The translations under genes and the position numbers were made by a program. Source: Nyssa sinensis (taxonomy: Eukaryota > Streptophyta > Magnoliopsida > Cornales > Nyssaceae). From it: a stretch of DNA of 64,000 bases. This document shows positions 46,548 to 58,009 of this stretch, piece by piece. The notes beneath the pieces were generated by a model. It made no database searches, was not told where the DNA came from, and was given only the letters and a program-made list of their open reading frames with translations. Position 1 is the stretch's first letter. Each line of letters opens with the position of its first letter. The DNA lies in contig CM018038.1 in NCBI GenBank assembly GCA_008638375.1, positions 11,596,740 to 11,660,739 on the forward strand, in the 5' to 3' direction.

Positions 46548-46983
46548 TAGGGATGACAATTTAATCTGTTCTATTAGGAACCCGCCAACCCCTTCCCCTA
46601 ATGAGACGGGTTTGAGGAAAACTTTCTCTACCCGTAAGAGTTTGAGGCAGGTTTGGGGAGAAGACTAATTATATAAAATAAAATAATAAAAGTATTTTGT
46701 GCTACATGATCAATATTTATAATGATATTTTTTAGTCACACATTAAAAGGTTATACAAACTTAATAAAGTTATGTGTTTGAAAAAGAAAATAATGTTCAT
46801 ATTATAATTAATTTAATGAAAACAAATAAAAAATAAAAGTTTAAAAATAAATAGAGACACCGATAAGGACCCACCATCGCATATCATGAGATTTAAATGG
46901 GTTTGGAGAGAAACGTTTTTTTTTTTTTTTTGCAAGGTTGGGAAAGGGGCCCTCGCCCCAAACCAATCTTGTTGTCATCCCTA
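46548..46983. mobile_element. MITE with TAGGGATGACAA termini, about 436 bp
   Basis: TAGGGATGACAA at 46548-46559 and TTGTCATCCCTA at 46972-46983 are perfect 12-bp inverted repeats. The interior is AT-rich between two G/C-rich shoulders (GAGACGGGTTTGAGG; GGGGCCCTCGCCCC). The target duplication is not clear. Confidence 0.75.
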
Positions 46984-47159
46984 ACTGTTTGTCAATCATA
47001 AATTTGGCATGTACCAACTGTGGCAGATCCATTAATTATAATTAGAGGGTGAAGTGAATTATTAGAATGTAGGAGGAATTCTTGTGAATATATAAAAAAT
47101 TTGGAGGAATTAAGTCCTAATTTTTTTTTTTAAATTTTCCAATAAAATAAATGATAAAA

Positions 47160-47760
47160 ATACAATTTCAAATCTTTTTTGGGGAGATTCCCCCCTAAAA
47201 AAATATAATTTCAAATCTTTTTTGGGGAGATTCCCCCCCCCCCCCCCCTAATCTTCCCTTGCGTCTGCCATTGTGTCATGGTTGTTAATTTCGCATGTAC
47301 CAACAGTAGTAGATTCATAAATTATAATTTGAGGGCGAAGTGTAGTTATTAAAATTTAGGATTAATCAGTTTTAAGTCTCTAAATAGGTTGCTATATTAT
47401 TATAAGATTCGTGACTATTTTTAATTCAATGTAAAGAACTTAATTGTCTTTATTTCAAATCTATTTTGAAAGATTCCCCCCTAAAAAAATACAATTTCAA
47501 ATCTTTTTTTGGGGAGATCCCCCCCCCCCCCCCCCCCCCACCCAATCCCAATCTTCCCTTGCATCTGCCATTGTGTCGTGGTTGTTAATTTTGCATGTGC
47601 CAACAGTAGTAGATTCATAAATTATAATTAGAGGGCGAAGTGTAGTTATTAAAATTTAGGATTAATCAGTTTTAAGTTTCTAAATAGGTTGCTATATTAT
47701 TATAAGATTCGTGACTAGTTTTTAATTTAAGGTGAAGAATTTAGTTGTTTTTATTTTTTA
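47160..47760. repeat. Tandem duplication, 2 x 300 bp, with poly-C tracts
   Basis: Copies at about 47160-47459 and 47460-47760 share GGGGAGATTCCCCCC, CTTCCCTTGC, TCTGCCATTGTGTC, CAACAGTAGTAGATTCATAA and AGGTTGCTATATTATTATAA at exactly 300-bp spacing. C-runs are at 47233-47248 and 47519-47539. A third, older partial copy lies at 47000-47160, and is the one interrupted by the two MITEs. Confidence 0.9.
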
Positions 47761-48123
47761 GTTCAGATCCATACCTGACGGCATGTCACTTATAATTTTT
47801 TTGATAATGACACTAATACCCCAATATTACATTCATCCAAAATAGAAACTCTCAAATAACACATCTATTTAAAATAGAAAACTCTCAAATTAATGAAACG
47901 CTCACGCGACTCTCTCTTTTTTATCGAAATTCTTAATCCTCCATTGTTAATGCAGTAAAGATGAATAAAATTCACACTCAATCACTTATCCCTCTTCTTT
48001 CACTCTCTCATTACTCCATATCTTTGCACACCATTTATCCCTTTAACTTTTTCCTAATCCAATCGCTACCGCCAACTACATCTACGAACAATTTATTGTA
48101 GTCTCGAACAAATTGATGAGGGA

Positions 48124-48126
<3 letters not shown>

Positions 48127-48184
<58 letters not shown>
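48127..48184. repeat. (TA)n(CA)n microsatellite
   Basis: About 21 TA units then 8 CA units. Confidence 0.95.
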
Positions 48185-51100
48185 GAGGGAGAAAAAAAGA
48201 ATTCTTGTTGATGATAATTAAGTTTGTAATGACGATGGAACGGTTATTCTATGGTGTGCCGAAGATGGCAAGGTGGTAATTCTCTATGATGGCTTGGTGG
48301 TAATAGAGGATAATTCTATGGTGGCGGTGAAGTATTGAGGTTAAACTAGAGGGACAATTTTAATTGCTTTGTGACATTTTACATTAATTTCACATACTGT
48401 AAAATTTTATAGTCTCTCCCTTTCACTCTCTCACTGATTCTTTTTCACTTTTTTTTAGCAGTAAAATTCATTTTGCCAGCCTCCTTGCAATCTAAGTCAC
48501 TCATTTCAATTATTATTTGTGTTAAAGTATGTTTATTTCAATTATAATTTCACACTCTTACAACTTTTATGTTTAAACTGAATTTTTGTTGTTATAATTT
48601 TTATTACTTTAAAAGACTCTTTTTGACAAGTAGCGCAAGTATAAAATTTCACACTCTAACTATTTTTATGTCTAAATTGATTTTTTTTGGGTAATTTTTA
48701 CTGCTTTAAAAGACTTTTTTTTTGATAAGCAACACAGGTGTAAAATTTTACTTTCACTACTTTTATGTCTAAACTGATTTTTTGTTATAATTTTTTACTA
48801 CTTTATAAGACTCTTTTTGACATCGAAAAATAAATAAAACTGGTAACAAGCAAGAAACTCATAACGAAATTAAAAATTTCACTACATTCTGTATAAATGT
48901 GAAATTTTACAGTTTGAGAATAACTTTTTTTTTTCCTTCAAAATTTCATGCTACTTATGTATCTTGTTTTATAGATTTTGATTTTTAGAGTACAAAAATA
49001 TAATCTTTATTGAAAATAGATTTATATATTTTGAGTTATTGAATTTTAAAATTTTAAAATGCTTCTAGAAAATTGAAAGAAGTTAGGTACATTCAATTTC
49101 ATTGTTTTTGGAGAAAAAAACTAAAGGACATTTTTGTCCAATAAAAGATGATGAACTTGATTGGTAATTAACTTTAAACTTAGACTTATTAATAATTTTA
49201 TTATTTTTTATGAATCTAAGATTGAATAACTGTAAAATTTTTGTGGAATTTGTATGAAACTATAAAAAATCTTGGAGGATAGGTATTAAAATTTTGGAAG
49301 AACTCGTATGAATATATAAAAAAACTTTAAGGGGTTAGGTCTTAATTTTTTAAAATTTTCTAATAAAATAATTGATAAAAATATAATTTCAAAATCTTTT
49401 TAAGGCCATGTCTCTTAATTTTTAGATGGTTTATAAATTGGATTTTCATTCATATCCATCACTTAGTAAGAGTTAAAAAAAATATTATCTCGCATAAGTT
49501 CATACTTAAAATACCATTACCTATTTTTTGACTTCATCTCGATTAGGTAATCTTATTTGCATCGTAGAAATTTGATTCCTAAGTTCAAACTCAGGGTAAT
49601 GGAAGGACTCGTAATTAAATTCGAATTTGTGCCACTCAGATAAAACTTGAAAGGATAAGACTTCACCATCACACCAAGCAATAAAAAAATTAAACAAATA
49701 CCATAATTTTGATGGGTTTCAGCTATTTGATATGCCATGTGGAAAACTCAAAACAAATATAATTTATGAGTAATAACATTTATGACGAATTTTCTTATTT
49801 TAACACACATAGGAATAGGACCACTGTAATAAATATATGTAAATCTTATCATATTATTTAGTGAAAAAATAATATAAAAAATTAATTATATTTAACATTT
49901 CTTCCAGCTCTCATGCCTTTCATTGTTGAGAATTTAGTCTATATAACCCAATGTAAAATTTGAATGGTTTTCTCCAAAGTAATTAAAAATCCAACTGGCT
50001 TTTAATTTTAAATCCAATTGGGTATCCATTTTAAATCTAATATAAATCTTAATCGTGCCAAGCAATAAAAACAATTAGAAAGTTATTATAACTCAATGGT
50101 TCAAGCTATATGATATGTCATGTGGAGAATTCAAAACAAATATGTTTAATTTAAGAGTAATGTTATATATAATGAGTTTTTTCACTTTTAAATACAAAGA
50201 GATAGACTCACCTATAATAGATATATGTAAGTTCCATCACTTTTATATGGACAAGTGAGAAAATGGGACACAAACAAGTATTGTCTAACATTTTTCCTAA
50301 ATCAAACTAATTTTAAATTCATCATTATTTTTTTTACTTTATTTCTTACTCTTACATACAAGGTAATGGGACCACTATAATAAAAACATGTGGACCCATC
50401 ACCTTGTCTAGTGTGAAAATTGAGTGACTCGTAGAGATAGACAAAATGATATACCCACTTATAATAAATATATGTAGGTCCTGTCATCTTTTCTTTAATT
50501 AAGAAAGAGAAAATAAGTGGAGTAATCCGTTATATTTAATATTTTTCATCTTTTATTATGATATCACAAAATAAAGCTAACTTTGAATCCATTAACGTTT
50601 TCGTCATGCTTTCATTGTTTGAGAATTTAGTCTATATTCCACCCAAGTAATTAAAACTCTGATTGGCTTTTAATTTTTTTTTCTTTTGAGTATAGCAATG
50701 AAGAGGAAGAATTATTCTAAATATGTGTATACATGACATATGACTCGAGTTTTGATCTATCATATAGAGGAATATTTTACTCACATTACCTTGATGTGTT
50801 TTCACTTACTGACTTCTAATTTAAATTCAATTGCGCATCCATTTCAAAATCTTATATCTATCTTAAACGGTTAACAATATTTAATTTTAAGATGTAACGT
50901 ATTCAAGTTTTCCACTGTTTGGTTCTAAATTAATTTCATGCATGCCAGCCAATTGCTTCGTGGCTGTGGACATTTATTTCTTTTCAGTCGTAGCCAATTT
51001 AAGATTTTTTACAAGTCCTAGCAGTTGTTAGCAAAAAGCCAAGGAATCTTTTTGCATGAGTAAGATTAGTGGGTGTCGGTTTTGTTAATAACAATAGTAA

Positions 51101-51865
51101 AAGGGACTTGGGTTGAAATACCAAAACTTTTCTTGGAAGGGAAGGCTTTGCATATTTGTTAATCATATTTCGGTCATTCAAAATTTCACCCCTAGAGACC
51201 AAAAAAGGGTACATTTTAAAAAAATTATTATTATTATTGGTCAAGGAAATGTGTTAATTTATGGAAAAAAAGTAGCAATACTGGCCATGGAACTGAATCA
51301 TTTAATTAATTTATTTTTAAATCATATTAATTAAATCACAATTAGATTTTCTCACATGTGGGATTGATTTAAGAACCATCTTCATTTCATCAAGACAAGA
51401 CATCAAGGATAGGATCTTGCTATACTTTACCCCTCTCCCTTTATATATATATATATGTATATATATCCATTTACTACTTGTATAAATTGTGTCTAGAATT
51501 AATTTCTATTTTTCAAAATTCATCATTAGCTTTATAGATGTTTTGATAAAAATTGAATCTCAATAAAACCAAAACCTTCTTAGTGAGCAAACGTCATTTT
51601 TGCAGCACATAAGTTGATCATCACTTCTACTTCATGGAACAGTTCACTAGATTATTAGTATGTACTTGTATCAATTATTACAATGTAGATTAATTTAATC
51701 ACAAACATCTTTTTAATTTGAAGATTCAATTTTAAAGCAAATATGTTGAATTCTGGGTGAAGAAGCCATAAATTCATTGTAAGCTAAATGTTTTGATGTC
51801 AATTTGAACCGGTATAAATAGGGATGCAACGTGAGGAATTGGTCTTATTGTCTTAATTTCTATGG
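48185..51865. other. Intergenic DNA with dispersed repeats
   Basis: No gene recognised. 48590-48800 has three degenerate copies of a TTTTATGTCTAAACTGATTT-like block. 49795-50480 has four copies of a ATAATAAATATATGTAGGTC-like word. 49910-49950 and 50604-50640 share CTTTCATTGTTGAGAATTTA-like sequence. 49270-49400 is another member of the 45.9-kb repeat. Confidence 0.5.
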
Positions 51866-52740
51866 AAAAAAGGTAAACACCATGTTACGATCTGATCTAA
51901 TTGCCCACATTGGTAGAAAAGGTGATGCCACCCAATGAATTAATTGGTCTCGTTATCTTAATTTTTGTGAAAAAGTGGTAAGTGTCACCTTATGTGTTGA
52001 CCTAATTATCCAATAATAATAGAGATTAAGATTCAAATTTAAATGAAATTAGATAATATAAAAGACAAAACCAACTTCATAACATAGCAAATTCTGAATA
52101 ATGAATTTTTAAAGGTGAACAAATGATAAACGCCACGTTACGTGCTAATCTAATTATCCTAAAATAATAGAGGTTAAATTCGATTTTTAATAAAATCAGA
52201 GAATATAAACGACAAAACCAATTTTCTAATATAGCAAATTCTAAATAACGAATATTTAAATGTGAAAAAATGGTAAACTCCACTTTAAGTGTTGTTCTAA
52301 TTGTCCCATAATAATGGAGGTTAAGATTTGAATTTTAACTAAAGTAGAGAATATAAACGACAAAATCAAATGACAAAACCAACTTCCTAGAAAATTCTAA
52401 ATAGCGAATATTTAAATGTGGAAAAAGGGTAAATGCCATGTTAAGTGCTATTCTAATTGTCTCATAATAATGGAGGTTAAGATTTGAATTTTAATGAAAT
52501 TAGAGAATATAAATGACAAAACCAAACGACAAAACCAACTTCCTAGTATAGAAAATTCTGAATAACAAATTTTCAAATGTGAAAAAATGGTAAATTTCAT
52601 GTTACGCGATGATCTAATTGTCCCGTGGTAATGGAGGTTTAGATTCAGGTTTTAACGAAACCAAATCATACAAACGACAAAACCAACTTCCAAATATATC
52701 AAATTCCGAATAACGAATTTTTAAATTTGGCTATGACAAG
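51866..52740. repeat. Degenerate minisatellite, about 145-160-bp unit, 6 copies
   Basis: Units start with GTGAAAAAATGGTAAA and contain CTAATTGTCCCATAATAATG, GAGGTTAAGATT and ACGACAAAACCAACTTCC, near 51866, 51969, 52115, 52262, 52419 and 52579. The later units are most alike. Confidence 0.85.
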
Positions 52741-53461
52741 TGTATATGTTTTCACAGCTAGCTATAATTAACATATAATTAAGATTTAGAAATTAAAGAG
52801 AAAAATCCATGTCTTTTTGGTTAGGATATAACCTTTATGTTTCTTTCTTTCCAACCTCTTCATATGGATGTTCATCTAGTATTTGCTTCAAGAGAAGAAG
52901 GAAATGAATATAATGTAATTGTAATTTTTAAAAAACAAGGGTTAAACTTTTTCTAGTTATATATATAGGCAGTAAAAAGAACTGATAGTGTGATTTTACG
53001 TTAGCTAATTGAATATCTTTCAATTTATGAAAGAAGACCTCATCCAAAATATGTGTGTGAAAAAGAAAAGAAAAATCCCCACACTAAACAGAGAAGATTT
53101 TTGAAAGGAATTTTTTTTACACATTTTGTACTTTCCTCCACTGTTATTTCAAAATTGTGGACATTTTTTACTTATAAATCCCTAAAACTTACATAAAACC
53201 CTAACTTTTAATATAAGTTTCAATATATATATATATATATATATCTACATTTCACCCATAAGTTTAAAAATTCTAAAATGGCCCCAAGATAAACCAGGTG
53301 TTTAGGGTGTGTTGAACTTGAGTTAGGAATTAACTATACATGCCTTTAAGTTCCTCTACTCCCATAAATACCCCAATCCCACCTTCCCTTGCTTCATCCA
53401 TCAAAGCATCAGTCTTCCTTTTTCCTTTCCTTCATCATCTAAGCTTCTTTTCGTATTCACC
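52741..53461 (+). promoter_or_regulatory. Upstream region of the mini-gene
   Basis: TA microsatellite at 53224-53244. A TATA-like CCCATAAATACC at 53361-53372 is followed by a CT-rich leader (53380-53460) and an ATG in the good context CACCATGG. Nothing else is recognised. Confidence 0.45.
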
Positions 53462-53928
53462 ATGGCCAGGCTGAAAGTATCCGCGAAAGAGAAGTTGAGG
53501 TACTTGAAATGTTCAATAGTAAAACAATTTCTTACTGTAGTGTTTGTCTAGCGTATTGTTTGATTTTTTTTCTTTTTCATAGGAAGGAGAGGACTAGGAC
53601 TTCGAAATGCAAGGACCATCTCCCCCAACCAACATTAAGCGAGTAATTTTTTTTTTTTTTTGTCTCGTAAAAATTGAGCTTCCTTTGAAATTTTTTTCTA
53701 TTGATTTCCTTTTTGATTTATTTTTTCTCTGTCATAGGATGGAGGAGATATTCATATACCTTGACGATCCAGAATCAGAATCAAGCAGGTAATTTTTTTG
53801 TAGATGCGAAAATTGAACTTTTTTAGAACATTTTTCTCTTGATTGTCTGTTTTCATTAACTGTTTAGTCTTTTCTTTGCTTGACATGCAGCACTGATAGC
53901 AATGCCCACAAGGTAAAAGTTTGAGGAA

Positions 53929-53976
<48 letters not shown>

Positions 53977-54310
53977 ACACAAACCCTTTTTTGCGTCGAA
54001 ATAAAACGATTTTCCTGTTGTGCTCATATGCTCGCAGTTGTGTTTACAATTTTTTATTTCAGTTAAAAGAAGTATTTTTAATGAATAATAATAAAATTAC
54101 AAGGGAGAGTAGATACATAAACAAACCCCTAATAAAATCTTATTTTCTTCTTAGATTAAAAAAAAATGTTAAAGGTAAAAGCTTATTTTAAAATAATAGA
54201 AACTTGATTGCTTTCAAATTTTGAATATTTCAATGCACATTGCAGGAAGATGAGACTAAACTACAGCTCTCATTATATATCTACAGGGAAATAGCAGATA
54301 AAAGGAATAG

Positions 54311-54358
<48 letters not shown>

Positions 54359-54675
54359 TATACACACACAGACACATATATCTATATATAAAGTTGTGCC
54401 TAGCTATTCGTTCTGTTTCAATTCATGGCTATACTCTTTTTTTTGTATGCATGATGCGATTCATATGATGATGCTGCAATCACAGACTCAAGGTAATCTA
54501 GCATTTCTTTTTTTAACATGGATCCATAGTGGGTTAATTGTTGATTGGCTCATTAAATCATTTCCTTAGATGGTTACATTTGTTTGCATTCTTCAACAGG
54601 AAGTTGAGAGAGAGAGGGCTGAAATAAAGCGTGAACTTAAAGCTCTAAAGAAACAACTCAGGTTGATTCTTCCAT

Positions 54676-54719
<44 letters not shown>

Positions 54720-55824
54720 CTCAACTTTTGCATTTCTTCTTAAAGAAAATTCAAAATCTTTCGTCTCTACTGCATTGTCAAGAGGTCTCATTAGTAAATT
54801 ATTCATAATTAAATTACAAATATATGTCTTAGAAAACTAGAGGCATGGCTTCGGTGGTCTACTTCATACATTAAGGGCTGAGTGGGGGAGAAGTTATTTT
54901 AGGAGCAGATCACATGTGTTTGATGGCATTTTCGATTTTAATAATATAGTATGTTTTCGTGTATTGCACAAAATATTAAAATCATAAAAATTATGAGACT
55001 CATAAATTAATTTCTTCTTAATGAAAAATTTGAAGTCCAAATAAAGTTAAACTAAAGAGATGTTGATCGATATTCTCAAAAACTAGATAACTCAATGGGA
55101 GTAAATTCAACGTGACCCAGTTTGAAGAATTTTTAAACATCCTTTGAGGAATGATCAGCTTATTATTTTGTTTTTGATATATAACTAATAGCATGCTTGG
55201 TCCAGACCAATGTTTTACTTATGTGGTACAAGTACTTATTTTTCACACAAATGGTATGAGCTCGATACTTATCTTTGTATCTTTGGAAGAAAAAAAAAAC
55301 ATGCTCTTGAAAATCACATGCTTTCTTGGCCAGATAGAAATCTTACAGTGGACAACCTAGAAGATTCATTACTTCTAGAAAACCAAGTTTGAAAAGGAAT
55401 ATGATTTTTAATTTTCAATCAATTATATCATAAATCTTCATGTAACAATTGATTAGTAAGACACACACACACTCATTTTCTCTTAATTAGGACTCAAACT
55501 TTCAACATCTAGATAAGTTATTCTATGAGCCCATCGCATTAGTATTAGTATGACGTACGGTCTCAATAATTTTAAGTTTACAGTAAATTCTACATAGATT
55601 CTACGAAATATTGAAATCATAAAGACCCACATTTAATAATTTATCCCAAGTCCATGACTACACAATTAATTAGCAGTAGTGTCATTAATATTATTAAAAC
55701 CAAAAGATAACACTACTAGGGAAAAACAACTTAACTATTACCAAGTTATCCATATCTTGTTTAACTAACCTGTTTAATGGGCAATATACATCGACGCAGG
55801 TCAAGAATTACATCTGGTGCCTAA
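53462..55824 (+). CDS. Unrecognised 109-residue coiled-coil protein in 8 small exons
   Basis: Exons: 53462-53499, 53583-53642, 53738-53788, 53891-53912, 54246-54310, 54486-54492, 54600-54661 and 55800-55824. Coding lengths 38, 60, 51, 22, 65, 7, 62 and 25 add to 330, exactly 110 codons with the stop. Every junction has GT/AG borders and correct phase. The product starts with a basic segment (MARLKVSAKEKLRKERTRT), then an acidic linker (YLDDPESESSRSTDSN), then a charged helix (YREIADKRNRLK, EVERERAEIKRELKALKKQL) with heptad-like Leu/Ile spacing, and ends SRITSGA. I do not recognise the family. A small nuclear or dimerising protein is a guess. The 7-base exon and the microsatellites beside the donors are unusual. 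Confidence 0.7.
53931..53980. repeat. (CT)n(AC)n microsatellite in intron 4
   Basis: About 15 CT units followed by about 7 AC units. Confidence 0.9.
54313..54353. repeat. (TC)n microsatellite at the intron 5 donor
   Basis: About 20 TC units that begin two bases after the GT donor of the 54246-54310 exon. Confidence 0.95.
54677..54716. repeat. (TA)n microsatellite in intron 7
   Basis: About 19 TA units, 16 bases after the donor at 54662. Confidence 0.95.
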
Positions 55825-57717
55825 GTGGTAGCAGATGTAGGGAGGCGGGAAGGTGAGTTTCAAAAAACACAGGCCAAAAGAATGAAAAAATCAAGTCGGT
55901 CTGAAGATTTTAGAGCTTAGGTTGTTTTGTGATGAACTTGGAAGTAGTATTGTTTATGAACTTGAATCTCATGTATCTTTTATTTGATGTCGGTATCTAG
56001 TTTGAGGGAGTTATGTGAAAGTCTATGTTTATGCACAATTTAAATTGGTGATTTGGTGTGAAGTTATGATTTTTCCATATATAATCTTTTTTTATGAATA
56101 ATAGTTGGCCCCAAATTATGTAGGAGTCTTTTCCTATTTGGATATGTGTTACAATTTTAATTTGTGTAATTATATAAATATATATATATATATATATATC
56201 ATGTATTGACTATTTACTTTTAATTGAAAAAATTAAATAAAAATAAAAAATAAATGTATATTGCAAATAATAAAAAATTAAAATTAAAATATGTATTTAA
56301 ATAGAATAAAATTATTCATACCTAATTAGAAACCAAGACCTTTCTTTTCTTTTCTTTTTTTTATTTTATTTGACAAACATAAGAACTTCATTCAACGTAT
56401 GAAACACAATTAGGAAAAAAGGTAGATAAAATGAGGAGTTGGAAATAAACATAGATCTGAGATTTTAGAGTGTCAATCTTTTGAACTGTCAAATCCCCTT
56501 CGGATCATGCGCTGCTAAAATTAATAATCCAAAAAGGACGCTTAAAGGGTTGACACTAATATTAAACTAAGTAAATAATGACTTTAAGTCCAATAGGTTT
56601 CAAACTTTATAAATTTAACATAATTTTAATTAAAATTTTAAGATCACAAAAAGTCTAACTTTATAAAGAAGTTCACAAAAACTCCAAAAAAAAAAAAAAA
56701 AAATTCTATTACTCAATTGTTCGATTATGTAACAACGTACGGTGATATTATAATTTTATTCAAAATATAAATTTCTTCTATTGAACCACAATTACAATTT
56801 TATATTATAATATATATAAGATTAATATATTTTTATATTTTAAAATACAAAACAACGAAAATATTTATATATATTTATTAGAATTTTATTTATTAATATT
56901 TTATAAAAATTACTAAATATTAAAAAAATAAAAAAATCTAATTATTGTTTTAAGCTTCAAATTATGTTGAGTCAGTTGTAGACATGCTCCAACAATTTTT
57001 TTTCAATGAGCGATGGTCAAATGAGAGGTGGTCAAACTGTTCATCCAAGCTCACATATACTTATAGATCGTGGACAATATGAAAGATTGGTCCGAGCCAT
57101 CGTGACCAACTTTCTATATATTTCAATAATGCAATACAAAGATTAGCTATCTAACAATTGCCAAGATGAGGAATGCTATCATTACGTAAAAGGTTTTTAT
57201 GAAATAATGTTGCAGTACTGCATTGAATGCTTATTACATCATGATTAGAGATAAAATGAATACAACAGTGTCCCATTATTTATTTGATAAACTAGTTTTG
57301 ATAAATCTTTATAATAAAGACAACATTACTCTTGCCACATTATTCGGTAAGGGCAACATTACTCTTGCCAAGATTAGTAGGATGAGGCTATACAAGTCCT
57401 GGTCTCAATAATTGTACTAATAGACTAATGCAGTGAAGAACTATTGACAATCCATTGAAACACGACGTTTTGCAATAAAGATGAATATATTGAAAAGAAC
57501 AGTATTCGGCTCTAAGAAGAATATCTTCGTATGTGTCTCAATCATTATTTATTACATATTTAATATACATATTTTTTTTGTCTTATTTATTTTTTTAAAA
57601 ATAAATAATTACATAATATTCATGTCATTACATACGTCTCGGGTTATAGTAGAGACATGCACCCGATAAGAAGAGGTTCTTATTTAGTTTGAAATCAACT
57701 ATTATTCATGTGAAAAA
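55825..57717. other. 3' flank and AT-rich intergenic DNA
   Basis: The likely 3' UTR reaches about 56100 (TTTATGAATAATAG). Then come AT-rich DNA, a TA microsatellite at 56177-56199 and an 18-A run near 56685. No further gene recognised. Confidence 0.5.
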
Positions 57718-57970
57718 TGGGATACACTCTAGAAGCCAATGAAAAAAAATGGTGTATTCACCTTTCTATTAACTATACAAGATTATACAACAGTGTTATA
57801 TATATTTACAAAGATGATTTCTTAGTCCTAAAGTTTAAGCAAATACAATAAATAAATTCCTTAACAAAATCAACATATTACAAGAATCAAGCCAAATAAA
57901 AGCAGAAAAGGAAACCAAATAAAAGGAGATACGGTCTCTAAAAATTCTACAGATCATGTTCATTTTAACA
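57718..57970 (-). repeat. 3' LTR of the minus-strand copia element
   Basis: The start TGTTAAAATG directly follows the purine tract; the other end is placed at TGGGATACACTC by the TG...CA rule and is tentative. Confidence 0.6.
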
Positions 57971-58009
57971 CTCCCCTTCAAGTTGGAGCGTGAATGTTAG
58001 GAACATTCA

